In this document: positions 31,094 through 39,267 of the stretch, piece after piece
Layout: every line of letters begins with the position of its first letter
How positions within the stretch are numbered: the stretch's first letter is position 1
Assembly: GCF_036711975.1 (NCBI RefSeq)
Contig: NC_091976.1
Coordinates: 9,796,001-9,860,000 of the forward strand
DNA length: 64,000 nt
Reading direction: 5' to 3'
Origin: Onthophagus taurus
Taxonomy: Eukaryota; Arthropoda; Insecta; Coleoptera; Scarabaeidae
Notes under the pieces: generated by a model
What the model saw: only the letters and a program-made list of their open reading frames with translations
Databases searched by the model: none
Told to the model about the DNA's origin: nothing
Made by a program: the position numbers and the translations under genes

Positions 31094-32257
31094 TTAACGT
31101 ATAATCTCGGCCTCTGTTAGCTCCGATATTATTGATGATATTTCATTGACATGTGCAGAATGACCTGCAGTTTGCGAGGCCATCAACAAACGCAGTCTGT
31201 CGACAAGTTCGTTGGGATCGTCCCAATACTCGTATTCGATAAGAGCCCCAGGAACGACTTGTTTTTGTAATGCACCACCGACTTTTTTCTTCGGATTCGG
31301 CCAGTATTTAGCCCAATGCACCTTGGGTTTGTTACCTTCAACGATAGGCTTGATAATATTCTGAAATTTCCCACTGTCGTCCTCAGTAGTCATACCTGCC
31401 TCTGGAATGTAATTAATGTACGGAGCATTTGAACGTAGTAAGATATCTTTGTAGTTGCGCATGTCCTGAATTGTAAATTTGCCCGGTTCGTTTTTAAATA
31501 GTAAATCATATAAACCAACGGTTCCCGTATATTTGAAGTTTCCAACGTGAATATCCTGATCCTCAAAGTGAACAGGACTGACTCCAATGTAGAAACCTTC
31601 GGGAGTTTCGCGAACACCGTATAAACGATCATAATCATCTTTTAAATCAGTTGTTAAACCAACAATATACGTTCTGGGCAAAGGATGAAACTGACTCAAA
31701 GCGGCTTGTACCTCTGGAGACTCCAATCTTTCTTCTATTTCATCTTTAAGTCGTTCTATTCGATTATGTGCGTCCGAAATAAGAGCTCCGGTATCCTCGC
31801 TAGAATCGAGGAGTTCTTCTTCTTCGCCCGGCGGAACTTCATATACTTCTTCTTCTGCATGAGCTAATGGACCAAGAGGAGAAGACGTGGGAGAAGATAC
31901 CAACCTTTTTTCAGGAGTCGATGTAGCAAATTTTCGTCGTTGTTCTTTTAATGGAACTTTCGGTTTTCGAATAAAATATTCGGTCTCGGTTTTAGCTGGT
32001 ACGTCAGAAATATCCGGCGAGTAGCGTTGTATCTTAGATATCAATTTTTCTTCTTTTGGAGATAAACTTCGTTTTGGAATGGATAGTAAAGGCGCAGTGT
32101 CAAGTTTTGCGACAATATCCTGTAAGGGCCTTGCGATGGGTGCATATGCGGTTTCCGACCGAATCCTTGACTCCTCTAAGTCTTCTTTTAAAGAACGAAT
32201 TTTGTCTCTCACGACTTCTCGTGCCGCGATAAGTTCTGCAGCTATCGTCTTGTTCAT
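31094..32257 (-). CDS. DUF8207-type Polinton protein
   Basis: 387 residues, ATG 32257. N-terminal third is helical and charged, the middle acidic (VPPGEEEELLDSSED), the C-terminal part contains GFYIGVSPVHFED, GTVGLYDLLFKNEPG and the closing YWDDPNELVDRLRLLMASQ and AHVNEISSIISEL that I recall as the DUF8207 signature of insect Polintons. Function unknown; probably a structural or scaffold protein. The domain name is from memory. Confidence 0.7.
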   Translation of the reverse strand: MNKTIAAELIAAREVVRDKIRSLKEDLEESRIRSETAYAPIARPLQDIVAKLDTAPLLSIPKRSLSPKEEKLISKIQRYSPDISDVPAKTETEYFIRKPKVPLKEQRRKFATSTPEKRLVSSPTSSPLGPLAHAEEEVYEVPPGEEEELLDSSEDTGALISDAHNRIERLKDEIEERLESPEVQAALSQFHPLPRTYIVGLTTDLKDDYDRLYGVRETPEGFYIGVSPVHFEDQDIHVGNFKYTGTVGLYDLLFKNEPGKFTIQDMRNYKDILLRSNAPYINYIPEAGMTTEDDSGKFQNIIKPIVEGNKPKVHWAKYWPNPKKKVGGALQKQVVPGALIEYEYWDDPNELVDRLRLLMASQTAGHSAHVNEISSIISELTEAEIIR

Positions 32258-32308
32258 TGTATGATATATGTGAAGTTACTACGAACTGTACAGCTGAAGT
32301 CGTTAGTT

Positions 32309-33013
32309 TTAAACTTCAATGAATTTATCAAAACCCTTACGGTAACGTCCCTTAGATACACTACAATCTAAATCAATAACTAGGATGCCGTGTCTATTCT
32401 CCCAACAAGCATCGCTAATTTCCTTTAGCCGATGAAACTCCATATCGCTCATTATGTGATCTTCAAATACGTGTTTTAAATTTGTTAAGTCTTGTTTAAA
32501 TAACACCAAAAAGTTACAATTATCGCGAACTAATTGTTTTGGAATTGCACTATAACTTTGACAAATTAGAAAACAATCAATGTTTTTATGTCGACCATAC
32601 GAAAAAAATTCCTTAATGACATTTTGACCTGTACAGGAAACATCGTCAAATACGACTACCGAATATTCTTTCGCATCTTCCGGTCGAATGAACTCGTCTA
32701 TATTAGAAAATTCATAGTAACCGCAATCTTTTATAGGTTCAATTAAACGTCTTAAAAAATCGTACTTATTTTGGTATAACGAATTAGAGCATAAGTACAA
32801 GTTTAGGAAGCGCAACCCATTACGTGCAACTAAAAGCGATAACATAGCATTTGTTTTTCCGACACCTGAGGGTCCTACAATTAAACCTCGCTTACATTTT
32901 CCACCAAATAAATTGCTGTGTCTTGTAAAGTGTTCTTCGACCGAACCATTACTAAAATTTACTATAGGCAGTGTTAGAAGTTGCGGTAAACATTTTAATT
33001 TCTCGTCGATCAT
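32309..33013 (-). CDS. Polinton DNA-packaging ATPase (A32/FtsK-HerA type)
   Basis: ATG 33013 (MIDEKLKCLP) gives 234 residues; an upstream in-frame start at 33061 is less likely. Walker A GPSGVGKT, Walker B SVVVFDDV, and a sensor-like FLICQSYSAIPKQLVRDN arginine region. This family pumps DNA into capsids of NCLDV, virophages and Polintons. Compact size is normal for the family. Upstream lies the accessory gene block with spliced leaders. Confidence 0.92.
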   Translation of the reverse strand: MIDEKLKCLPQLLTLPIVNFSNGSVEEHFTRHSNLFGGKCKRGLIVGPSGVGKTNAMLSLLVARNGLRFLNLYLCSNSLYQNKYDFLRRLIEPIKDCGYYEFSNIDEFIRPEDAKEYSVVVFDDVSCTGQNVIKEFFSYGRHKNIDCFLICQSYSAIPKQLVRDNCNFLVLFKQDLTNLKHVFEDHIMSDMEFHRLKEISDACWENRHGILVIDLDCSVSKGRYRKGFDKFIEV

Positions 33014-33090
33014 GATTCTCGTACTAAATGAATTGGATAAGACTGAATGAAAATATAGCAAAAGAAACTATGTATACATATATTTAAGAA

Positions 33091-33172
33091 GAATAATAAT
33101 AATAATAATAATAATAATAAGTATAATACCTTAACCATTTAACCTAACATAACCTAACATAACCTAACCTAA
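33091..33172. repeat. ATA microsatellite and telomere-like AACCTAACAT repeat
   Basis: About ten AAT triplets (33094-33120) followed by AACCTAACAT, AACCTAACAT, AACCTAACCTAA (33141-33172). CCTAA is the common insect telomere unit, but these few copies look like an ordinary interstitial repeat. Confidence 0.6.
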
Positions 33173-33191
33173 GGAAGAGGAGGAAAAATGG

Positions 33192-33503
33192 TTACCACTC
33201 CTCCTCCTCTTCCTGCTCATCCCGCACTTCATACGGGGGCGGAGGCGCTGCAGGTGTCGGTGTCGGAGGTTCTATCCCAGTCGAACAATGGTGTATGTGC
33301 ATGTTTTGAACATGCACCTGCCCTCTCACCACTGCCGACTCTGAGACAATACTGTTTACCTAAGAAGATTATGAAATTAAAAACGTGCAAAAAAGATTAT
33401 AGATATAGCCTACCAGCTGAAACAGGGTATCTACTTTGACCTCCAAAGACGCAACTCTTCGCTCCAACGTGAGCACCCTCCCGAAGTTGTTGCTACCGGA
33501 CAT
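33192..33503 (-). CDS. Small spliced acidic protein with PPPPY motif, unknown
   Basis: Exon A 33503-33414 (ATG 33503, MSGSNNFGRVLTLERRV) directly follows an acceptor-like CTAAAAAG; donor GTAGGC; 54-bp intron; exon B 33359-33192 after TTCTTAG. The join is in frame and gives 85 residues: a Leu-heptad helix (LERRVASLEVKVDTLFQL), a middle with CH residues, then TPTPAAPPPPYEV and an acidic end EEEEEW. PPxY binds WW domains of Nedd4-type ligases and is a budding/trafficking late domain in many viruses, including adenovirus protein VI. Not recognised as a known Polinton gene; splicing is inferred. Unspliced, it would end after 45 codons. Confidence 0.5.
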
Positions 33504-33511
33504 CTTTTTAG

Positions 33512-34489
33512 CTAGGAAGGGAAGTTATTAGTATGTAAAGAAGACAAAATGAATTCTGCTTTTTTCATTTCAACGGTTAATGTTGCAACGGTGATGTCGA
33601 GTGACGTTGTTAAAGAGTGGTTAGAACTCGACGCCAGCCCTTCCCTAAACTGTGCAAGTTCTCTCAAAGAGGTCTGCAATTGAAGTACCTTTGCATGAAG
33701 GTCTTTATAAAAATTTTGATACAAAATATTAATTTCGGTCAAAATCTCCTCTTTGGTTGTTTCTACTGCTGCACACATTGCATTTGAAAAAAGGCTGGCA
33801 GGTACATCGGAAATGACTGAAGTAGCGGGAATTGTGTCCACCCTTAAGATTTGTACTTTCGGGCTTAATGAGGGAACTTCTATGGTAGGAATGTTTATGT
33901 TAGTAGGGGGAGTGGGAATCGACGAAGCTTTAGAAGAAGAAGCCTTAGAAACAAAAGCTGCATTAATAGCTTTAAGGTATGTCCGGTTTTCGGTGCAGTG
34001 TTGGGATACCGCCATTAAAGAAAGAGAGTCGTTGGACTCATCGCCGCTAGCCACTTCCGAGTGTGTCACTTCAACATTTGACAGAGTCGCAGGTTCAACT
34101 GACACACGCTTGTGTTTGGTACTTCGCGAACGAGCACGGGTCTCCCGTCGAAGCTCTCTATACTTATCTGACGGTAACCACACACCTGCACCCTTCTTCC
34201 GGTGTTCACGGTTCCCCGACTTTCGACGAAGTGAAAGTGAAAGGTGTTTCACATTCTTATCGTCGACCTTCGAGGAACCTGCGATGTTTGGAAGCGCCGT
34301 AGCTTGCTGCACATTAGATTCAACGTTTGGATCCATCGGCTGCTCATTAGGCTGCACGTTTGGATCCAGAGCCTTCTCAACAGTCGACATGTTCAACAGG
34401 TTTATGTCAAAACTGTTTAACAGAAAGGATTCCTGGCTGGCGAAACCCGGAGCAGTTAAATCAATTTGACTAAAACCGTCTTGAGACAT
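33512..34489 (-). CDS. Polinton accessory protein, unrecognised
   Basis: 325 residues, ATG 34489 placed immediately after a good 3' splice site (TTTTCTTTTCTTATCAAG), so it is probably the coding exon behind the leader array upstream. Ser/Thr-rich and polar; basic patch RRKSGNREHRKKGAGVW and RRETRARSRSTKHKR (possible nuclear signal); C-terminal helices (TKEEILTEINILYQNFYKD) that may form a coiled coil. No domain recognised. Its place between ATPase and capsid genes is not part of the usual Polinton core. Confidence 0.6.
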   Translation of the reverse strand: MSQDGFSQIDLTAPGFASQESFLLNSFDINLLNMSTVEKALDPNVQPNEQPMDPNVESNVQQATALPNIAGSSKVDDKNVKHLSLSLRRKSGNREHRKKGAGVWLPSDKYRELRRETRARSRSTKHKRVSVEPATLSNVEVTHSEVASGDESNDSLSLMAVSQHCTENRTYLKAINAAFVSKASSSKASSIPTPPTNINIPTIEVPSLSPKVQILRVDTIPATSVISDVPASLFSNAMCAAVETTKEEILTEINILYQNFYKDLHAKVLQLQTSLRELAQFREGLASSSNHSLTTSLDITVATLTVEMKKAEFILSSLHTNNFPS

Positions 34490-34547
34490 CTTGATAAGAA
34501 AAGAAAATTAATTAATTTTATTTTAATAAAAAAACATGTATACTTAC

Positions 34548-35210
34548 ATCGCTTGATGAAAAATACAGTTGCACGTTAAAATCTAACTGCAGAGAGTGCT
34601 TGTCAACAAAGTGCTGAATGATAGGATATGAATGATAAAACGTTCGAAAAAATAAAGTTATGCTTACCAATAAAAGTTAACTTGAAAAAATAGAAGGAGC
34701 TATAGGAATGAAAAACACAAGATTAAAAACAATATATGTCAAGAAAGGAGACTATACTTACCAGAAAAAAGTTGCTGAAATTACGATGTTAAAAACTGAT
34801 CGGTCTAATCGAACTGATCAGCAGTAAGCTCCTGTAGGAATTGGGAAAAAAATATCAATTTAACATAACAAACAAATAAACAAGTTGTACTCACAAAAAC
34901 AAAGTAGAACGAGCTGTCATGATGAAATAAAGCAAGAATATATTATATAAACATGGAAGTAGAAAAGGTTACTTACCAAATAAAACACAGCAAAAAAAGA
35001 GAAAGCTGAATGAGCAAGGATGTCTAGGAGTGGAAAAAACAATTTTAAATATTATATAAACATGCAAAACAAATATAGTTTTACTCACCAAAAAAGAGAA
35101 AGTTGTGGAAAGAGCTGTAGTGATGGAGAGAAAATGAACGTTATATAAACATGATAATAAAGAAGGTTGTACTTACCAAAAACTGAAGAACACAAACACT
35201 TAAGTGACTT
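34548..35210 (-). other. Array of seven small spliced leader exons, AUG-free
   Basis: On the minus strand, acceptor/donor pairs define exons at about 35205-35177, 35114-35089, 35023-34977, 34913-34895, 34831-34762, 34699-34668 and 34613-34548 (19-70 nt). Donors are GTAAGT, GTGAGT or GTAAGC; acceptors are pyrimidine-rich and end CTACAG, CCTAG, GACAG, CTATAG or TTCAG. None of the exons contains ATG, while introns do. Several introns repeat CATGTTTATATAA just after the donor, suggesting tandem duplication of an exon-intron unit. This looks like a multipartite 5' leader joined to the ATG exons at 34489 and/or 33503. Alternatively the TATATAA motifs mark alternative promoters. Confidence 0.6.
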
Positions 35211-35231
35211 TCAAAGGCTGGGAGGTGCCTT

Positions 35232-35345
35232 CTTATAGTAGAGTAATGAAGGGGGGCGTGGGGTGGGGCGTGACAAGGGGGAGGAGTGGGGAATGGGCGG
35301 AGTTAGAGTGGGGGTACTTTTTTTCTGGCTCAACTTTCCTGGCAA
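35232..35345 (-). promoter_or_regulatory. Candidate TATA/GC-box promoter for the leader array
   Basis: Minus strand TATAAGAAGG (35237-35228) lies about 30 bases before the first leader exon. Upstream are GC-rich blocks on the minus strand (CCACGCCCC, GTCACGCCCCA, CCGCCCATTCC) resembling Sp1/KLF sites, in a strongly biased purine/pyrimidine tract. A strong RNA polymerase II promoter is inferred. Confidence 0.5.
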
Positions 35346-35700
35346 CTGGGGGGGGGGAATTTTAGATTTCCCCCACTCCCATCCCCACTCTTCCATCTCC
35401 ACTTTGGGAGGAGCCTGAGGAGGAGCATGGGAGGAGCATAGGAGGAGTTTCAATCAACAATCCTTTTCCCTTTTCCTTTTTTTTTTTTTTTTTTTTTTCC
35501 CCTTTCTTTCTTCCTTTTTTCTTCCAATTTAATACTTTTTCAATGTACAACCCAAGTCATACCAACCCAACCCAATGTATACATACCATGTATTCATTTA
35601 GATTAACTATTTTTTCTTTTAAATTAAAACAACTTTTTACACTTTTTACAATCTTTTATTATTATTATTAATTTACAATCTATAACTGACAATGTTTATA
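35346..35700. other. Low-complexity spacer in the Polinton
   Basis: G9 run, GAGGAGG repeats and a T26 run at about 35478, then AT-rich sequence. No gene; the ORFs across it are composition artefacts. Confidence 0.55.
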
Positions 35701-35702
35701 TA

Positions 35703-36035
35703 CTAAACCTTACATAAAGAACAATCCTTTCTTGCCGATGGAGGACCATCAATATGCGTTTCCCAATGAGGTAAATTATAATGTTCAAAACAGGGCAGCT
35801 TGCTTTGTAATCGCTCATCGTTTCTATACTTCAACGGTAATTTAAACCAAACCGCCGCCAAATCTAATGGCTTTACTTTATTGATATAATAATCGATTGG
35901 TAAATAACATAATTCGTAGTTTTTAATATTCGCAAAAGATAAATCAGATTCGTATCTTTCCATAATATCCCACACTTTATTAATTATAAAAGTTGAAAGT
36001 CCCAATCTGGTAACTAACCGCCAAAGACGTTCCAT
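35703..36035 (-). CDS. Polinton small protein, unknown (W/P/C-rich end)
   Basis: From ATG 36035 (MERLWRLVTRLGLS) 110 residues; the frame is open upstream to 36146 but that part is hydrophobic and overlaps the neighbouring gene. C-terminus LPHWETHIDGPPSARKDCSLC. No known domain. Sits downstream of the DIQGF-type gene and may share its transcript. Confidence 0.55.
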   Translation of the reverse strand: MERLWRLVTRLGLSTFIINKVWDIMERYESDLSFANIKNYELCYLPIDYYINKVKPLDLAAVWFKLPLKYRNDERLQSKLPCFEHYNLPHWETHIDGPPSARKDCSLCKV

Positions 36036-36091
36036 CTTGAACTGCTCTACCGCTACTACCCGTCTGCCTTTCTCAATTCGTTTACATATAG

Positions 36092-36571
36092 TTATAGATG
36101 TCTGAATACGTATGAAAATAAATAAAAAACATTCGATAAGGAGCACATACTTGGTCTCTTTTTATGATAGGGACACATCGGCGCACCAACCTCCAATTTG
36201 CATTCATTTTCCGGCAATTGTTTTACCGGTATTGTTAAAATTCTTCTTAAAAATGTAGCTTTCTCACGTCCTTTTACGTACGCTACTTTTGTCGAACGAC
36301 ACAAATAATAAACGATCTCATCGAAACGAAACGCAGGAACAAACCCGTCGTTCCAATCAATACAATGATGATGACTCATTAACCAATTCGCCGTATTGCG
36401 AAATTTGGTAGATAGTGAAGAAAAGCTTCGACTAGGTTGAAACACGTAATGACTTATACAATGATTACTGTCGTAAGAAGCCAGTTCCTTTGGGATAAAT
36501 TCTTCATCGTTTATCGTGAAACCTTGAATGTCCAAAATAATAAAATCCCTTTGAAAAACCATAATATCCAT
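36092..36571 (-). CDS. Polinton protein with DIQGF motif, possibly RNase H-fold
   Basis: 159 residues, starts MDIMVFQRDF. FIILDIQGF and FIPKELASYD near the start, DWNDGFVP in the middle, VAYVKGREKATFL, and a Cys-rich end (MCPYHKKRPSMCSLS). I recall similar proteins in insect Polintons, but not a proven function. The Asp/Glu spacing at the N-terminus and the YVKG-EK motif would suit a DnaQ/RNase H-like fold; this is inference. Its 3' end overlaps the next frame. Confidence 0.6.
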   Translation of the reverse strand: MDIMVFQRDFIILDIQGFTINDEEFIPKELASYDSNHCISHYVFQPSRSFSSLSTKFRNTANWLMSHHHCIDWNDGFVPAFRFDEIVYYLCRSTKVAYVKGREKATFLRRILTIPVKQLPENECKLEVGAPMCPYHKKRPSMCSLSNVFYLFSYVFRHL

Positions 36572-36644
36572 AATATACCACTATATGCAAACGTTTCCTT
36601 CGATGTTTAGAGATACACTAAATGACGTTGCTTCAACAGTACCA

Positions 36645-37904
36645 CTATATTAATTGCTTAACCATTTTCGTAAGAGGCGAATACACAAATGCTCTGTCAT
36701 GCAGAATTAATGCGTAAGCTGTCGTACCTTCCGGAATTGGATTTTTCGTTGAATACTCGATTTTTATTTCTACTCCGCTTTTATGTATTGCTTCCTGTTG
36801 ATACGTGCAATCGATTCCAATTAACGGCGCGTAAGTTTTAAATTCTTCCGGTGAAAACAAAGGTTCGCTTTCTTGATAGTAGTATGCTTGCTGAAATCTT
36901 GAATACATATCATACAAAATCGCATAGTGATTGTTATCAAAATCCACATTCAAATTATCGTACGGAAAACGTTCTCCATTCAAGAAAACGGTTACGTTCG
37001 TTAAGTTTATATTATCAAATAATGCCAAGTTTCCTTTAAATATACCCTTTCGATTTGTTTGAAATCCGATGATTATAAATCTAGGCGTTTCCAATTGTGG
37101 AGCAGTTTTGACGGCCCAAGATTGCTTCGTAGTTTGAGGTAATTGAGGGTACTCGTGTATTTCCCACGATCGAAAAGGAACGTGAATGTCTACGTTTCTT
37201 TCTGATAGTTTTGTTAATGCCAACTGTTCGCGTAATCCCATCGCCACGTGAGGAACTCTCCATATAATTTTATTAATGATCAATTTCAATTTTTCGTCGT
37301 TCGGAGCGGCTGCTGGTTGAAAGATGACGTCCGTATCATCGTGTCCGCGAATTAGCACAAGTTCCTGTCGAACGTTCATCATGATCTTTCTGAAATCTTC
37401 TGCGAATCCTAGCAACGTTTTTAGCGGAACGCTAAGACCGAAATTTCCATTTTTATCTAAAGCCTTTGAAACACCCGCTATATCATCTTTCCAAGGTTTT
37501 ATGTGCCAACCGGCGTTCTCTAATTTCACCACCTCGTTCTGCGTAGATGAGAAATAACCCTTCATGCATGAGCTTATACCGACGTTCCGCACACCATCAA
37601 CATGTACTCCGTTAATAAGATATCGAATATCGCTAAACATAAATGCAACGGGATTGTTAACCAATTGCCCCGTTGCGCTGGCATCTTTTGTTATACTTCC
37701 GTCCGCGGCTAACTTACGAACGCTACCCTCGACGTATAGATAACTCTCGCTCGGTAAAGTATAATTATCTATTTCCGGAATTGAAATTCTAATTTCGTCA
37801 TTGTTATCGAACGTGGTCGATCCAAACGGTTGATGCGAATGGAATTCATAACTTACGATAGAGTGATCTGTTTTTATCTTATCCGTTACTTTTAAAATGT
37901 CCAT
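36645..37904 (-). CDS. Polinton major capsid protein (double jelly roll)
   Basis: 419 residues, ATG 37904. Pattern of beta strands with conserved ISIPEIDNYTLPSESYLYVEG at the start of the first barrel and VTVFLNGERFPYDNLNV, YDMYSRFQQAYYY, LIGIDCTYQ, ALILHDRAFVYSPLT at the second. Such trimers form hexons of icosahedral capsids. Its position just downstream of a small basic protein and the penton gene is the usual Polinton order. The start codon overlaps the upstream stop (TAATG). Confidence 0.85.
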   Translation of the reverse strand: MDILKVTDKIKTDHSIVSYEFHSHQPFGSTTFDNNDEIRISIPEIDNYTLPSESYLYVEGSVRKLAADGSITKDASATGQLVNNPVAFMFSDIRYLINGVHVDGVRNVGISSCMKGYFSSTQNEVVKLENAGWHIKPWKDDIAGVSKALDKNGNFGLSVPLKTLLGFAEDFRKIMMNVRQELVLIRGHDDTDVIFQPAAAPNDEKLKLIINKIIWRVPHVAMGLREQLALTKLSERNVDIHVPFRSWEIHEYPQLPQTTKQSWAVKTAPQLETPRFIIIGFQTNRKGIFKGNLALFDNINLTNVTVFLNGERFPYDNLNVDFDNNHYAILYDMYSRFQQAYYYQESEPLFSPEEFKTYAPLIGIDCTYQQEAIHKSGVEIKIEYSTKNPIPEGTTAYALILHDRAFVYSPLTKMVKQLI

Positions 37905-38122
37905 TACTTTAACACTTCGTATCCTAACTGAACTAAATACCTTCGATTGACTGGTGATAATCGATGAATGGATCGTCTTCTACTGCCGCTACGTTGACTG
38001 ATGACGCGCGCTTTATAGTTTTCTCCATTAAACAATTTTCTCGCTCTGTCTCTTCTTGACCACCGCATTCTTTTGTTTTGATATAACACTGTCATAACGT
38101 TAGTCAAATTTAAATAATTCAA
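37904..38122 (-). CDS. Small basic virion-like protein
   Basis: 72 residues, very basic (MRWSRRDRARKLF, SQRSGSRRRSIHRLSP). Overlaps both neighbours (ATGA with the penton gene, TAATG with the capsid gene), so it is almost surely cotranslated with them. Likely a DNA-condensing core protein, by composition and place. Confidence 0.65.
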   Translation of the reverse strand: MNYLNLTNVMTVLYQNKRMRWSRRDRARKLFNGENYKARVISQRSGSRRRSIHRLSPVNRRYLVQLGYEVLK

Positions 38123-38850
38123 TTTATCGATCTCAGGTGAACTCTCACTGTTATTTCTTCTTCTCTGAAGTCTACCAAGTTTCCGTCCTGATCAAGTATA
38201 CGTACTGTTAAGCTACTAATCACGTTCGTTAAAACCGGTAAATAAATAGGTAGTTGTGGTGATTCGATTATTTTAAAACCTGCCGGAACGTTTGGGAAAA
38301 AATGATATAAAACGTGCACGGGAACTCCGTTATTATACGATCCCGTCACTAAATTACAATAAATTTGTAAGGCGTTCGTTTTATTTATGTTTACTACGAA
38401 ATCGGATTCCACTTCCGTATCTCTAGGTAATATTTGAGGCTTGAAGCCAAGTAACGGCCCTATAGAATTATCGCATGCAAAATTAATTCGACGGGTACTT
38501 TTTATTAAAGAATGTTGTGTGTTATTATTCCCCTTAATCCTTATTACGACACTTTTAGCGTGTCTTTTGTCTAGCTGTTCATTCACGAACTCGGTAATAT
38601 CATCAATATCGTACGTTCCAACAGGTACTATTATATTGTTTTTAAAATGTCCTGTCTTATCTTCGTATTGGATTACGTTGTTGTTTTTATTAACGTTTGC
38701 TAAACTATTAAACGTTTCGAAATTCAAAAGAGCCAACTCGTAACTACCAAATTCGTTCAAATAGATCGGAGGATTAAAATTACAAGTCAATTCAGATGAC
38801 TTTCCAGTCAACGTAAATGTATATGTCGTGTGTATTGCTTCTTTCTCCAT
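38119..38850 (-). CDS. Polinton penton (minor capsid) protein, single jelly roll
   Basis: 243 residues, ATG 38850. Strand-rich, with FNPPIYLNEFGSYELALLNF near the start, GTYDIDDITEFVNEQL and GPLLGFKPQILP in the middle, ending VDFREEEITVRVHLR. Length and motifs match the penton protein that fills fivefold vertices. Directly upstream of the basic protein and the major capsid gene. Confidence 0.82.
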   Translation of the reverse strand: MEKEAIHTTYTFTLTGKSSELTCNFNPPIYLNEFGSYELALLNFETFNSLANVNKNNNVIQYEDKTGHFKNNIIVPVGTYDIDDITEFVNEQLDKRHAKSVVIRIKGNNNTQHSLIKSTRRINFACDNSIGPLLGFKPQILPRDTEVESDFVVNINKTNALQIYCNLVTGSYNNGVPVHVLYHFFPNVPAGFKIIESPQLPIYLPVLTNVISSLTVRILDQDGNLVDFREEEITVRVHLRSIN

Positions 38851-38880
38851 TACTTCTGAACGTCTAAACGTCTCTAGACT

Positions 38881-39257
38881 CTAATAGGTTCTTTTATTAC
38901 TTAGAAACTTCAGACACAACTGTCCGCAATTTTGATCTATTTCTCTTTGATATCGACAGTAATTATACTTTACTTGACCACCCCTACCGTCTGACAGCAA
39001 ATATTGTTCAATTTCTAATGGCGGTCTTAAATCACCGTAACTGTCGAAATAGTATATGTCTTTGTCGTCTTTCTTATAGGCGACCCAATGAGTCCCTCGT
39101 CCTTTCAAGTTATCCAAGTTAACAATACCTCTTTCCTTCTTTTTAATCTTACTCGGGAGATTGTCTCTCATAAATATACCCCGAAAATGTGGAATTTTTA
39201 GTACTTTCGCAAACTTTTCCAACTCGACGTTAGTTAACGCACGACGAGGTATTCGAA
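38881..39257 (-). CDS. Adenain-like maturation protease, no AUG of its own
   Basis: Cysteine protease of the adenovirus/Ulp1 type: catalytic His in GTHWVAYKK, Asp/Glu in YYFDSYGD, Gln-Cys in NCGQLCLKF. The conserved N-terminus (RRALTNVELEKFAKVLKIPHF) precedes any ATG; the first ATG is inside the fold (GIFMRDN). The frame is open back to 39257, just behind the stop of the PLA2/pVI-like gene, and in the -1 frame relative to it. A canonical A-AAA-AAC heptamer abuts that stop, so the protease is probably made as a frameshift fusion. It would cleave capsid precursors during maturation. Confidence 0.85.
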
Positions 39258-39267
39258 CTAGTTTTTT
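39258..39267 (-). promoter_or_regulatory. Candidate -1 ribosomal frameshift site
   Basis: In the frame of the PLA2/pVI-like gene the end reads TCA AAA AAC TAG: heptamer A AAA AAC, of the X XXX YYZ type known from retroviral gag-pro junctions. A -1 slip skips the TAG and enters the protease frame at CTA GTT CGA. A hairpin can form 12 bases downstream: CTCG-T-CGT pairs with ACG-T-CGAG around a 10-base loop. Confidence 0.75.

Noticed and set aside
33141-33172. Telomere or subtelomere mark (CCTAA)
   Set aside because: Only a few imperfect units inside the Polinton; an interstitial repeat.
33188-33439. Plus-strand frame starting MVTTPPPLPAHPALH
   Set aside because: It is the complement of the minus-strand spliced exons with PPPPY; composition explained by that gene.
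35211-35550. Minus-strand frames rich in Pro and Lys
   Set aside because: They cross the promoter and homopolymer region; low complexity, no conservation logic.
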